A DNA stretch of 64,000 nucleotides, from positions 144,774-208,773 of the forward strand of contig JAIBAG010000001.1 in assembly GCA_019695305.1 (NCBI GenBank), given 5' to 3'. This stretch comes from a bacterium (GTDB taxonomy: Bacteria > UBA10199 > JAIBAG01). This document shows positions 11,601 through 18,419 of this stretch, piece by piece (within the stretch, counting starts at the first letter, position 1; the number at the start of each line of letters is the position of its first letter). Under the pieces are notes generated by a model that was not told the origin of the DNA, did no database searches, and saw only the letters and a program-made list of their open reading frames with translations. The position numbers and the translations under genes were made by a program.

Positions 11601-14528
11601 AGTTACGGAAGGATTAAAATCCCAATTAGGAACGTGGCCTGAATTAGTAGAGTTTGTTGGTACAATGCTAGTGCTACTGGGCGTAGCATCACTATCTTTT
11701 ACGTCTACATAACTTACATTTTTTGTGCCGTTGGCATCGAGTAACCAAGCATTTCCCGTGGAAGTGCTGCGTAATGTTATCAGGTTTCCGGCAGAACCTG
11801 TAAGTGTGAGAGTGCCATCAATTGTTTGTGTGGTGCCGTTTGTAAAGGTAATGGCTTTTCCAGCGGTTGTACTGGTAAAATTGTTGAAAGTAGAAGAACC
11901 GGAAATGACGCTGGTAGTGCCTGCGGTATCAAATATGACGGTGTTATTTTCGTGGGTAAAGGTACCGCTTTTGCTCCAGTTACCTCCCACTGTAATATCG
12001 TTTCCATTAGTTTCCAAACTTCCCTGTGTAAGTGAAAAATTATTATTTACGTCTAAAACAGCATCCAAACCCCATGCGCCACCATTGCCGTTAATGGTTA
12101 GATTGTAGTAATTATCGCCAAATTTAAGTTCGGTATAAGTGCTGGTGCCAACGTATTCTACTGTTCCCGAATTTGTATCATTAGTGGCACTTACAGTTTC
12201 TCCACCCTGCAGGCGAATAGTTCCGTCATTGCTAACGGTACCGGTTACGGTAAGATTGCTACCGTTTAAGCTTAAAATACCACTCGTGACGCTTAGATTT
12301 GTATTCACCAGAATAGTTGCACCTAAGTTAAAAATATCGGTGCTTCCATCAATGCTGTCGATGCCTAAATTATAATAAGTAGTAGCAAAACTGTTGATAC
12401 TATAAGTGTCGGCCGCGCCATCTCCATCGCCTCTAAAAGTAACAGTTGATCCAGAATTGAGTGTTTTGGTATTGAGCGTTACAGCAGCGCCATTAAAGCC
12501 GAAATTACCACCGTTGTTTACTGTAAGAAGATCCCCTTTTACTGCATTCATTACATATACAGTTCCATTGACAGTGATATCACCTGCGTTTGTAGCATTA
12601 GTAGTTAAATAAACTGTGCAATTTGCTGGAATGGTCAGGTTTGTACTAGCAGCTCCACCTTTATAATCTATTGTAGGGCTTGTGTTATCACTGGCATTGA
12701 GATTGCCCGAACAATTATTAATAGTTTGTTGTGCTGTTGATGGCCCGTTAAAGGTAAGGGTTGTTGAGCTTAAATTGCTAATTGTTCCTGTATTAGAATA
12801 ATCATCGGTAACAATAATGCTTGTGTTGGCTGCTTGGGTTAACGTCCCCGTATTTGTAAGCGTGCCACCAATGTTCATGGTATTATTAGTGGCACGAATG
12901 AGTGTTCCATTAATGGTTACATAATTTGAACTCCATGCTCCGTTTTGGTTCATGGTGCCATTAATTACCACAGCCCCCGAAGTACTGATGGCGCTTTGGT
13001 AAACTTCGCAACCGGCAGGAAGTGTAAATACTGTAGAGGCGGCAGCGCCGCTGATGTTTACTACGGGACCGGTGTTGCCTGCTGAATTTAGATAGCCTGA
13101 AGGACAACTAGTACTAGGATTTAGAATAGTTTGTTGTGCTGTTGATGGCCCATTAAAGGTAAGGGTTGTTGTGCTTAAATTGCTGATAGTTCCTGTATTA
13201 GAATAATCATCTGTAACCGTAATAGTTGTGCTGGCCGCTTGGGTTAGCGTGCCCGTATTTGAAAGAGTGCCTGTAATGGCCAAGGTATTATTAGTGGCAC
13301 GAATGAGTGTTCCATTAATGGTTAAATCATTGGAGCTCCAGGCCCCGTTTTGGTTCATGATACCGTTAATAATAATCCCCCCCGAAGTACTGATAGCATT
13401 TTGGTAAACTTCGCAACCGGCAGGAAGTGTAAATACTGTAGAGGCGGCAGCGCCGCTGATGTTTACTACGGGACCGGTGTTGCCTGCTGAATTTAGATAG
13501 CCGGACGGGCAACTAGTACTGGGATTTAGAATAGTTTGTTGTGCTGTTGATGGCCCGTTAAAGGTAAGGGTTGTTGAGTCTAAATTGCTGATAGTGCCCG
13601 CATTGGAATAATCATCTTTAACAGTAATGGTAGTGTTGGCTGCTTGAGTTAACGTTCCTGTATTTGAAAAGGTGCCATTAATGGCCATCGTGTTATTCGC
13701 AGAGCGGGTTAGTGTTCCATTAATAGTTACATCATTGGAACTCCAGGCCCCGCTTTGATCCATTATGCCATTAATAATAATACTTCCCGAAGTACTGATG
13801 GCATTCTGGTAAAGTGTACAGCCATTACCCAGCGTAGTAGTTTGCGAATTTGCTCCACCACTAATATTAATTGTAGGATTGATGTTAGTTGAAGAGTTGA
13901 GACTTCCCGAACAAGTTATTGTTTGAGATGTAGTTGCTCCACCATTTAATGTGATGATGGCCCCTGTTAAAACAGGTGATCCACTAATCGTAATACTTTT
14001 TGTTGTTGTAATTGTTTTTCCGGTTGTAATGGTACCACCCGAGATAGTTAGCCCCGTGCCGCCTGTAAACGATGTTGTGGCGGCTGGTGTAAAAGTTCCG
14101 CCACTGATAGCAGATGTACCGCCAATCGAAACAGTTCCTGAAGTATGTCCTGAAAAAACACCATCAGCTTGTTGCCAGCCTGATGTGCCTACTGTGATGG
14201 AGGTAGAAATCGGTTGTGTGATTGTACCTGTGTAGCCTGAGCGAATATCAATACCCTTCACGTTTACTGACGCATTTAAGTTAGGGTTGTTTGTATTGGC
14301 TGAAGTGAATGTTGCTATGTCATCACTACCGGGTGCTACACCGCCATCGCAAGTGCTCCCTGCGCCTCCGCTTGAACTTGACCAGCTGGCAGCATTTCCC
14401 CAGTTGCCACTACTGGCACCCACCCAATAACAGGTGGCGGCTGCAGCAAAGCTTGTTGATGAAAAAATGGTGAGTGAAAAACCAAGAACTAAAAATACAA
14501 AAAGAGCTTTAATTAGCCCCCTACCCAT
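2643..14528 (-). CDS. Giant Calx-beta/FG-GAP surface protein with C-terminal sorting tail
   Basis: The 3,961-residue exported protein has: a Sec signal peptide (1-~30); a W/G/S-rich N-terminal region; Thr/Ser-rich beta repeats (~190-600) including near-identical 135-residue units; roughly 22 Calx-beta-type modules (~970-3415), each ~95-115 residues, with the pattern SGTLTF-x-AGETSK and ending in a DDD or DND acidic linker likely to bind calcium; a PKD-like segment (~3420-3500); FG-GAP-like blood-coagulation-integrin repeats (DFNGDG, DVSGDN, DTNGDG; ~3660-3900); and a tail of GGCSL, a hydrophobic helix (ALWLIFIIPVVFLG) and a basic end (KRLRLFK). That tail resembles Cys-containing sorting signals such as MYXO-CTERM or JDVT-CTERM, so the protein is probably surface-anchored after processing. 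An adhesin role is inferred. A GGGGA run lies just before the ATG. Many antisense open frames inside it are compositional shadows. Confidence 0.92.
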   Translation of the reverse strand: MGRGLIKALFVFLVLGFSLTIFSSTSFAAAATCYWVGASSGNWGNAASWSSSSGGAGSTCDGGVAPGSDDIATFTSANTNNPNLNASVNVKGIDIRSGYTGTITQPISTSITVGTSGWQQADGVFSGHTSGTVSIGGTSAISGGTFTPAATTSFTGGTGLTISGGTITTGKTITTTKSITISGSPVLTGAIITLNGGATTSQTITCSGSLNSSTNINPTINISGGANSQTTTLGNGCTLYQNAISTSGSIIINGIMDQSGAWSSNDVTINGTLTRSANNTMAINGTFSNTGTLTQAANTTITVKDDYSNAGTISNLDSTTLTFNGPSTAQQTILNPSTSCPSGYLNSAGNTGPVVNISGAAASTVFTLPAGCEVYQNAISTSGGIIINGIMNQNGAWSSNDLTINGTLIRATNNTLAITGTLSNTGTLTQAASTTITVTDDYSNTGTISNLSTTTLTFNGPSTAQQTILNPSTSCPSGYLNSAGNTGPVVNISGAAASTVFTLPAGCEVYQSAISTSGAVVINGTMNQNGAWSSNYVTINGTLIRATNNTMNIGGTLTNTGTLTQAANTSIIVTDDYSNTGTISNLSSTTLTFNGPSTAQQTINNCSGNLNASDNTSPTIDYKGGAASTNLTIPANCTVYLTTNATNAGDITVNGTVYVMNAVKGDLLTVNNGGNFGFNGAAVTLNTKTLNSGSTVTFRGDGDGAADTYSINSFATTYYNLGIDSIDGSTDIFNLGATILVNTNLSVTSGILSLNGSNLTVTGTVSNDGTIRLQGGETVSATNDTNSGTVEYVGTSTYTELKFGDNYYNLTINGNGGAWGLDAVLDVNNNFSLTQGSLETNGNDITVGGNWSKSGTFTHENNTVIFDTAGTTSVISGSSTFNNFTSTTAGKAITFTNGTTQTIDGTLTLTGSAGNLITLRSTSTGNAWLLDANGTKNVSYVDVKDSDATPSSTSIVPTNSTNSGHVPNWDFNPSVTLSRNNATIAENGGTSTVTATLSGGTGLSVTVNVAYSGTGTITSDYTGAASCTIPAQSVSCTITLTGVNDTLDEAAETIVVDISSVTNGTESGTQQVQVDITDDDAAPTVAFNASTSNGSEATAAPTIAVDLSTASGQSVTVDYAVTGGTATSGGTDFTLASGTLTFNAGETSKNITLDVANDTLDENNETVVVAISNPTNSSLGVTTSHTYTINDNDNPPTVSFDAGTSSGGEDTAAPTLAVSLSTASGLSVTVDYAVTGGTATGGGTDFTLASGTLTFNAGETSKNITLSVEDDGNDESDETVIVDISNPSNATLGATTQHEYTITDDDSPAAGITVSAISGNTTEAGGTATFTVVLDGAPSDDVTIGISSDDTSEGTVSAASLTFTSANWDTPQTITVTGVNDDVDDGDINYNIVTAAATSNDGNYNTMNAANVAVTNTDNDTAAFTIGAISGHTTEAGGTATFTVKLATQPTDDVTIGISSDDTGEGTVSAASLTFTSVNWNSNQTITVTGVNDSIIDGDVAFNVVTAAATSNDTNYNNLNPANVAVTNDDNDSAGITVTQSGGTTVVTEAGGTDSFTVVLTAQPSDDVTIGISSDDTGEGTVSAASLTFTSANWNTPQTVTVTGVNDNIIDGNVNFNIITAAATSNDSNFDGVNAADVTATNNDNDTAGVSISAISGHTVEDGTTATFTAVLTAQPSSDVSFDLTSTDTGEGTVSPASLTFTNGNWNTPQTVTITGVDDLVSDGNQSFTITTSVTNSVDGIFDNLAVADVSVTNDDDESAPTFSVDDISINEGNSGTTTATFTITLSTASSDSVTVDYATSNGTATAGSDYTSGSGTLTFNAGETSKTVNFSVAGDTVDEVNETFNLGLSNGSVTISDDTGVATITDNDSATISLADETVGEGDDHAVVTVTLATTSDRQVTVDYATSNGTASSASDYVSASGTLTFDAGETSKTFNVTVNDDSTDEANETITVTLSNATNTTISDATGTITITDDDGSPSLSVNDVSVAENVMAGKATFTVTLGAASEQSVTVDYATSNGTATAGSDYTAASGTLTFDAGQTTKTFDVTISNDSVDEGNETYTVTLSNATNATISDATGTGTITNDDAATLSVADTTVGEEDGTATVTVSLSNASSQQVTVNYATSNGTATAGSDYTAASGTLTFEASETSKTFDITIADDSIDEANETITVTLSSPSGATISDATGTVTITDDDASPSLSINDVSVTENDVGGTATFTVTLSTASGRSVTVDYATANNTATAVSDYTAASGTLTFAAGETTKTIDVSFSDDGVNEANETFNVNLSNASNATISDSQGVGTINNDDTAPGLSVADVSAGESDGTVTVTVTLASAAGQQVTVDYATSNGTATAGSDYTAASGTLTFAAGETSKTFDISITSDTTDEPDENLVVTLSNATVASIADSTATVTITDDDAAPSLSIDDVSVGESGSASFTVTLSAASGKTVTVTYTTSNGTATSGSDYSTASGTLTFTAGQTTKNITVPILSDSIDENDETINVTISSATNASISDNQGVATITDDDNPPTVTLSRTPATIAEAGGISTVTATLSAVSGLNVTVDLAYSGTATENSDYTASSSSITINAGGTTGTATLTATDDGIVDAAETIDVDVDSVTNGTESGVQQVSVTITDDDSYALNITQSGGSTNVTEGTGSDTFTITLDSAPSNDVDITLTPGSDLAVDDATLTFTSGNWNVPQTVTVTAVDDALNEGAHTDTITYAISSADNNYDTLTGTAITANITDNDTPGVTITETSGSTSVTEGGSTDTYTIVLASQPTDDVTISLSSSAQVSRSSASVIFTSGNWNTPQTITLTAVDDSLAEGNSNVTLTHTVTSNDGGYDGISAASVSVAIVDNDSAGITVTQSGGTTGITEGSTTDTYTIVLTSEPTDDVTVTVTGTAQANVSASSLTFTNANWNTPRTVTVTAVNDDVAEGNHNATITHAASSSDTNYNGIIVSSVVAAITDNDSAGISITESGGSSAVTEGGATDTYTVVLTSQPTSTVTVTVNNTSQATTTPTVLTFTTGNWNTPQTVTITATNDNVAEGSHNTTLTHTSSSSDTNYNAITINDVVTSITDNDSAGVSVTQSGGTTTVTEGGATDSYSVVLTSQPTNTVTITLTHSAQITLSTETLTFGAGNWNTPQTVTVTAYNDSVAEGSLNTTITQTASSSDVNYNNISVGSVVTNITDNDSAGVSVTASGGTTVISESGTTDTYTVVLTSEPTSDVVVTVVSTSEANASVSSLTFTTGNWNTPQTVTVSAVDDSVEELDPNTTITHTVASSDTNYNGISANSILVEITNNDTHGITISESDAGTNVSEDGTTDTYTVVLNSRPLHDVTITPAVDSNLTVSPTTLTFTSANWNTPQTITVSAVNDDAIEGDHTSNITHTASSDDSQYDDASIETITVTISDNDVADDSPDASIIGHLTVGSGSTRTYTAADTTNTSYSWTITGDGAIVGNATSSSVEVLFSDNNGSVNLTLSVTKNSQSASSTVNIIVTKANIITTDSTLGRYDGVKATGATASGSLIINDAETVEGHGSVSVIDFDSFRFYGSSDAPLQYKIDTTNNVVFIGDSTANNNTGIVYRIPFASASGDIHAWDLPSYVKTREGQAEGDKFGYELVVFDDKIAIHAPGLRIIAVYSNNLTQFLSLVNEADNVPLGTNIFMQAEDFNGDSESELFVGGKYTSEDTSVVEESLGLSVTRAIELDIAMPEEGEVKAVEGQDEWESDVSLNEADATFNSEEQFYSSDVGDFNGDGINDLVVSSMNSCSAYVFFGTESIEGKSVENADVTINGLYCSGGLFGYQTVMGDVSGDNYEDIVISAPMGGSNSGGAVYVVFGFGSTSHQTIDLSDTSSGASITIESSQANGLLGAQTLALTDTNGDGVLDLMMSEETSEGTSTVIYALNRSATGSGEQGGGDTGNELSASGGCSLNNNQAAHPALWLIFIIPVVFLGTKRLRLFK
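12741..13955 (-). repeat. Tandem 405-bp repeats inside the giant gene
   Basis: Starting points at 12741, 13146 and 13551 are exactly 405 bases apart, encoding 135-residue units. The first two junction regions are nearly identical in DNA, with mostly scattered single-base changes, while the third unit is more diverged toward its far end. Recent duplication or homogenisation by recombination is implied. Such repeats are prone to copy-number change and to assembly collapse. Confidence 0.85.
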
Positions 14529-14573
14529 TCCCCTATTTTTTTAGCTCTCTTCCCATTATCTATTATAAGGGAA

Positions 14574-14587
14574 GCAAGGTTTGTGCC
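14574..14587 (-). promoter_or_regulatory. Sigma-54 (-24/-12) promoter for the giant gene
   Basis: On the minus strand the site reads GGCACAAACCTTGC, with GG-N10-GC spacing, the two invariant dinucleotides and the CAC and TTGC flanks of the RpoN consensus. Predicted transcription start is near 14562, leaving a leader of about 34 bases before the ATG at 14528. The remaining gap up to 14977 is AT-rich and holds no gene I can support; enhancer sites for an activator would be expected there but none is recognised. Confidence 0.75.
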
Positions 14588-14977
14588 TAAGTGATTGAAA
14601 TGAGGCCTTTTTAGCTTTATTTAGACCACGCTAAACTGTTGATTTTTATAAAAAAAATAATGAACCTAAATTTTAGATTGGAAAGGTTTTATCCAATGTA
14701 TATTTTGGGGTTAAATTATACCCTTTAGCGGCAATATTTGCCTGTCATTATGAGAGCTCGTCATTAATTGGCGTGTTTTTTCATGTGAAAAATGGGTTTC
14801 GCTTAAAATTGAAGCTCAAAATAGTATTAATTATCAAATATTTATTGCCCAGCATTGTATTGATCATAAATACACAAATAAATACAAGTGGTTATAGCGT
14901 GTAAAATCAGTGTTAGGGTTTCCCTGAGGTAGGTTTAGTCAAAAAGTCGGCGTATAAGGGAAATATGAAAGAGTATT
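14588..14977. other. AT-rich intergenic stretch upstream of the sigma-54 promoter
   Basis: No open frame of coding character is seen on either strand. The stretch lies between the giant gene's promoter and the 3' end of parB. It probably carries activator-binding DNA for the sigma-54 promoter and the parB 3' flank, but no clear terminator hairpin or palindrome was found. Confidence 0.4.
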
Positions 14978-15856
14978 TTACAGCGCCCCAACCAATTTAT
15001 TGAAAAAGGCCTCTAGCTCATCCTGGGTATGGAAATTAATAATGAGTTTCCCTTTTTTGCCATTGGTGGATTTAATCAGCACTTTGGTGCGGAGCATTTT
15101 TTTAAGCTCCTCTTCCAAATTTTTGAAAGGGTTACTTATTTTTTTTGGACCGGCTACTTTGTCTAGGTCATCAACAGTTGTTTCATTTTGTGACTCTTTT
15201 ACTTCACGTGTCAAATTTTCTATATCTCTTACCGATAAATCATTTTTCAAAATTTGTTCGGCGGCTCTAAGTTGCAAATCTCTACTTTCTAAACTGAGTA
15301 GTGCCCGCGCATGACCCATCGATAATTTGTTAGAAATTAGATGGCCGCGAATTTCTTCGGGCAATTTTAAAAGCCGCAAAGTGTTGGCAATGCTGGATCT
15401 GTCCTTCCCCATTTTTTTAGCGAGCTCATCTTGGGTATATTGATATTTTGACATCAATTCTTGATACGCCAAAGCTTCTTCAATGGGATTTAAATCTTGT
15501 CTTTGTAAATTTTCAATGAGGGCAACCTCCATTACCTCGTTACCTTCAATATCTTTTACAATAACGGGAATGGTTTCAAATTTTAGTTGCTTGGCCGCGC
15601 GATAACGTCTTTCGCCAGCAATAATTTCATATTTTCCGCCCCCTAATTTGCGTACTAAAATGGGCTGAAGAATTCCTTTTTCTTCAATGGAAGAAGCGAG
15701 TTCATCAATAGCCCCTCTATCAAATAATTTACGAGGCTGATTTTCGTTGGCCACAATATCATTGAGGGGACATTCAAAAATTTTGTTGCCATCTTTATCG
15801 GACCGACCAAGGGGAATTAAAGAACTTAAACCTTTACCAAGTGCACGTTTTTCCAT
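14978..15856 (-). CDS. parB: Chromosome-partitioning protein ParB
   Basis: The 292-residue product binds parS sites and spreads as a CTP-dependent clamp to drive origin segregation with ParA. Seen: the N-terminal ALGKGLSSLIP peptide that contacts ParA; the CTP-binding/ParB-N domain with GERRYRAAK (~residue 81); the box ALIENLQRQDLNPIEEALA (~112); a helix-turn-helix region (YTQDELAKKMGKDRSSIAN, ~138); and a C-terminal dimerisation domain. Length is normal. It follows parA with a 55-base gap, in the usual rsmG-parA-parB order found near bacterial origins. Two parS-like sites lie close by. Confidence 0.97.
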   Translation of the reverse strand: MEKRALGKGLSSLIPLGRSDKDGNKIFECPLNDIVANENQPRKLFDRGAIDELASSIEEKGILQPILVRKLGGGKYEIIAGERRYRAAKQLKFETIPVIVKDIEGNEVMEVALIENLQRQDLNPIEEALAYQELMSKYQYTQDELAKKMGKDRSSIANTLRLLKLPEEIRGHLISNKLSMGHARALLSLESRDLQLRAAEQILKNDLSVRDIENLTREVKESQNETTVDDLDKVAGPKKISNPFKNLEEELKKMLRTKVLIKSTNGKKGKLIINFHTQDELEAFFNKLVGAL

Positions 15857-15911
15857 ATTTTCGTTATACTGACTAAGTGTGAAAAATAAGTTTTGTGGTT
15901 AATACAAAAAA

Positions 15912-16712
15912 TTAAGAATTTTGAACTAGTGTCAAACCACCCTTACGAATCTGACCCGAACGTTCCACGATTTCGGATGCCAAATTTTGATAAGATTCAG
16001 CCCCAATTGATTTGGGATCGTAAAGTTGAATAGGCACCCCGTGAGATGGAGATTCGGACAATTTTACATTGCGGGGAATGAGCGTACTAAAAACTTTTTC
16101 TTTAAAATAATTTTGAACTTCACCCACCACTTGATGCGACAAGTTGTTACGCTTGTCAAACATGGTTAAAAATATACCGCCTAAATTTAAATCGGGGTTC
16201 AAATTTTCTTTTATCATGTCGATGGTATGAACCAATTCCGAAATTCCCTCCAAGGCATAATATTCACATTGAACCGGAATCATCACCGTGTCGGCGGCTG
16301 TCAAAGCATTCACTGTTAGTAAGCCCAACGATGGCGGGCAATCAATAATAATAAAATCGTATTCGGGCACCACATCTTTAAGAGCATTTTTTAATTTATT
16401 TTCCCGGGCAAAGGCATTCACTAATTCCACCTCGGCACCAATCAAATCGCGGTTCGAAGGAGCAATATCAAAATTTTCAATTTCAGTTTTTCGTATAACA
16501 TCCTTCATGGACACCTGGCCAATCAAGGCATGGTAAATACTTTTTTCAATTTTATATTTGTTAACCCCTAAACCGCTACCGGCGTTGCCCTGAGGGTCCA
16601 TATCTATAAGAAGTGTTTTTTTACCAAGCTTGGCCAAAGACACCGAAACGTTTACCGATGATGTAGTTTTGCCAACCCCACCCTTTTGATTACAAAGAAC
16701 GATAATTTTCAT
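15912..16712 (-). CDS. parA: Chromosome-partitioning ATPase ParA (Soj)
   Basis: The 266-residue product is a Walker-type ATPase that moves ParB-parS complexes over the nucleoid. Seen: the deviant Walker A motif KGGVGKTTSS (~residue 10), an A' box (LLIDMDPQGNAGSGLG, ~35), and the Walker B region (YDFIIIDCPPSLG, ~118). Length and order are typical. An AGGAGATC Shine-Dalgarno-like sequence lies just upstream of the ATG. Confidence 0.97.
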   Translation of the reverse strand: MKIIVLCNQKGGVGKTTSSVNVSVSLAKLGKKTLLIDMDPQGNAGSGLGVNKYKIEKSIYHALIGQVSMKDVIRKTEIENFDIAPSNRDLIGAEVELVNAFARENKLKNALKDVVPEYDFIIIDCPPSLGLLTVNALTAADTVMIPVQCEYYALEGISELVHTIDMIKENLNPDLNLGGIFLTMFDKRNNLSHQVVGEVQNYFKEKVFSTLIPRNVKLSESPSHGVPIQLYDPKSIGAESYQNLASEIVERSGQIRKGGLTLVQNS

Positions 16713-16865
16713 AATGATCTCCTAGATAAAGCCCAATTTTGGTAGAAAAAAAAGACTATAAATGAGCTGTATTCCCACTTTATTAATCAATCAAGAATTT
16801 TCTTATTATATATAGAGATGTGCCCAAGAGAGAGGTTGAGCATTATTAAAATAAACAATTATAAA

Positions 16866-17573
16866 TCAATTAGTTATAATGGTTTCACGTGAAACTTTTG
16901 CCGTATAAGAAATTATTTTATGTTCTATATTTTCTGGAAGAATTTTATAAAAATAGTCACTATTCTTCTCTAAGCCTTGATATTCCTGCAAATCCGGTTC
17001 ATCATTATTTTTATGAGTACCAGCCATATATAGAATATGTGCGTTATTCTGTACATAATTAAGTGCATGGTCAATATAGTCCTTTATGCGCCATGTTGCG
17101 CGTGAAACAAGAAGGTCAAAACCTTCCTTCATGAGAGGATTTGGGCTGTCCACGCGCTGGTGTGCTGGATAAATATTGTTTAATTTCAATATATTAGATG
17201 CATAACGGACAAAATTAATCTTTTTATGGTTGGCGTCAACTAGGTAAAATTTCTTCTCAGGGTGTAAAATGGCAAGGATAATCCCTACAAAACCAGCCCC
17301 GCAGCCCATATCCATACATTTTTTAAATTTTTGTATGTACATTTTAATGTACAAATTTAAAAAGAGTGTATCGAGAACATCTTTTTGAATAAGAGACGTA
17401 TAATTATTGTGCGCTGTCAGATTAATTTTACTATTCCACTCAAGGCAAATCTCTAAAAATAACAATATATTACCCTTTTGGGCGTCCAAAAGCTCAAAAG
17501 AATGGATCATTAAAGCTTGTTCCAGCTGAATGGAGGGAGAAAAGGTCATTTGCTCCTTATATAGTGAATTCAT
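16866..17573 (-). CDS. rsmG: 16S rRNA (guanine-N7) methyltransferase RsmG
   Basis: The 235-residue product methylates G527 of 16S rRNA with S-adenosylmethionine. The RsmG pattern is visible: WNSKINLTA (~residue 47), the SAM-binding loop MDMGCGAGFVGIILA (~89), FYLVDANHKKINFVR (~113), and a conserved VSRA segment (~155). The N-terminus is slightly longer than in typical homologues, so the true start could be the internal ATG at residue 9 or 22. A parS-like palindrome overlaps the last codons (16881-16896). It sits upstream of parA, the usual order. Confidence 0.92.
   Translation of the reverse strand: MNSLYKEQMTFSPSIQLEQALMIHSFELLDAQKGNILLFLEICLEWNSKINLTAHNNYTSLIQKDVLDTLFLNLYIKMYIQKFKKCMDMGCGAGFVGIILAILHPEKKFYLVDANHKKINFVRYASNILKLNNIYPAHQRVDSPNPLMKEGFDLLVSRATWRIKDYIDHALNYVQNNAHILYMAGTHKNNDEPDLQEYQGLEKNSDYFYKILPENIEHKIISYTAKVSRETIITN
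16881..16896. promoter_or_regulatory. parS-like centromere site inside the 3' end of rsmG
   Basis: GGTTTCACGTGAAACT matches the ParB-binding consensus TGTTTCACGTGAAACA at 14 of 16 positions, differing only in the outermost bases; the inner 14 bases form a perfect palindrome. It lies within rsmG codons and 170 bases upstream of parA. The presence of parA and parB next to it supports the call. Confidence 0.8.
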
Positions 17574-17684
17574 ATCAAATCAAAGTTTTTTGTATGTGCC
17601 ATTGTATTCTGGGCGAATACGATAAGATCTATGATTGCGCAACCTTAGCGGGTGCTTAGGCGATAACTGAGGTGAGGAGATTTT

Positions 17685-18131
17685 ATGAAAACAATTCTTA
17701 TCTTAATATTAGTTATTCTTGGTGGTGTAGCCTGTGGCAACGAAGAGTCCCATTCCTTTAGTGAAGTTCCTGTTCTTGATAACAGCGAACTTGCCATTAG
17801 CTCTATAGAAGAGAGATTTTGTGTGATGAGTGGTTGTTCCACATCTGAGGTTGAGGATATCAGTCTACGATTTGGTTCAAGCGTGCATTACATAATAAGG
17901 GGTAATGTCTTAGATGATGCCAATACCGTACAATGGAAGTTAGAAGTAGAATGTATGAAAAGTGATGGCGAGGTACCAGTTAGCAACGGGGAGTTTGAAA
18001 TATATCTGACCTACAAAATAGATGATTGCCTCTATGAAAATGAAGACATGAAAGGACAAATGACCATTTGGACGCAGGATAGTGACCCTTTAACCATTCC
18101 TGTAGAGGCCCAGTGGCTCGCGGTAGATTAG
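17685..18131 (+). CDS. Small lipoprotein of unknown function
   Basis: The 148-residue product begins with a short signal peptide and lipobox (residues 1-17, VILGGVAC), so it should be lipid-anchored after cleavage before Cys-17. The mature part has four further cysteines (RFCVMSGC, EVECMK, DDCLY), suggesting disulfides, and a beta-rich composition. The family is not recognised. A GAGGTGAGGAG Shine-Dalgarno sequence supports the start. It is on the opposite strand, inserted between rsmG and mnmG, genes that are adjacent in many bacteria. Confidence 0.75.
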   Translation: MKTILILILVILGGVACGNEESHSFSEVPVLDNSELAISSIEERFCVMSGCSTSEVEDISLRFGSSVHYIIRGNVLDDANTVQWKLEVECMKSDGEVPVSNGEFEIYLTYKIDDCLYENEDMKGQMTIWTQDSDPLTIPVEAQWLAVD

Positions 18132-18168
18132 TCGCATAATAATTATTTGTGGACACAAAAATTGATAC

Positions 18169-18184
18169 AATTTCACGTGGAACA
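18169..18184. promoter_or_regulatory. Second parS-like centromere site
   Basis: AATTTCACGTGGAACA matches the parS consensus at 14 of 16 positions (G at position 12 is allowed by the TTCCACGTGGAA variants); mismatches are in the first two bases. It is intergenic, 38 bases after the lipoprotein gene, and 1.3 kb from the site in rsmG, as expected for a clustered origin-proximal centromere. Confidence 0.75.
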
Positions 18185-18419
18185 GCTGTTTGTAATCATT
18201 AGGCTCTAAATCATGCCCATTTTACAGTTTTAAGGCCCTTAAGCAGGCATTTTCAGCTAAAAAAATTGAAAAAAACTGAATCAAAAAAATAAAAATGAAT
18301 CATTTTTTTAAAAGCGATCACAACATTATATGAACTTACTTATTTTCATGACTCACAAATCATGTAGTACAGAATTCTGTACATAATTCTGTCAGGTCCA
18401 AATGAGCTCAAAAAAAGAA
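18185..18419. other. AT-rich intergenic stretch with GTACAG palindrome
   Basis: No gene is seen. Bases 18250-18330 are a run of A and T tracts. At 18367-18382 lies the perfect palindrome GTACAGAATTCTGTAC, followed by ACATAATTCTGTCAGGTCC. Nearly the same sequence recurs at 37162-37225 upstream of a YefM-domain gene. Position beside parS and mnmG makes this a possible part of the replication origin, but I found no convincing DnaA-box cluster. Confidence 0.4.

Noticed and set aside
4678-14235. Many plus-strand open frames of 60-258 codons inside the giant gene
   Set aside because: They are antisense shadows of a low-complexity repeat gene; none has a credible domain or ribosome site.
15200-15225. 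CACGTG within parB as another parS
   Set aside because: Only one half matches the consensus (TTCACGTGTC).
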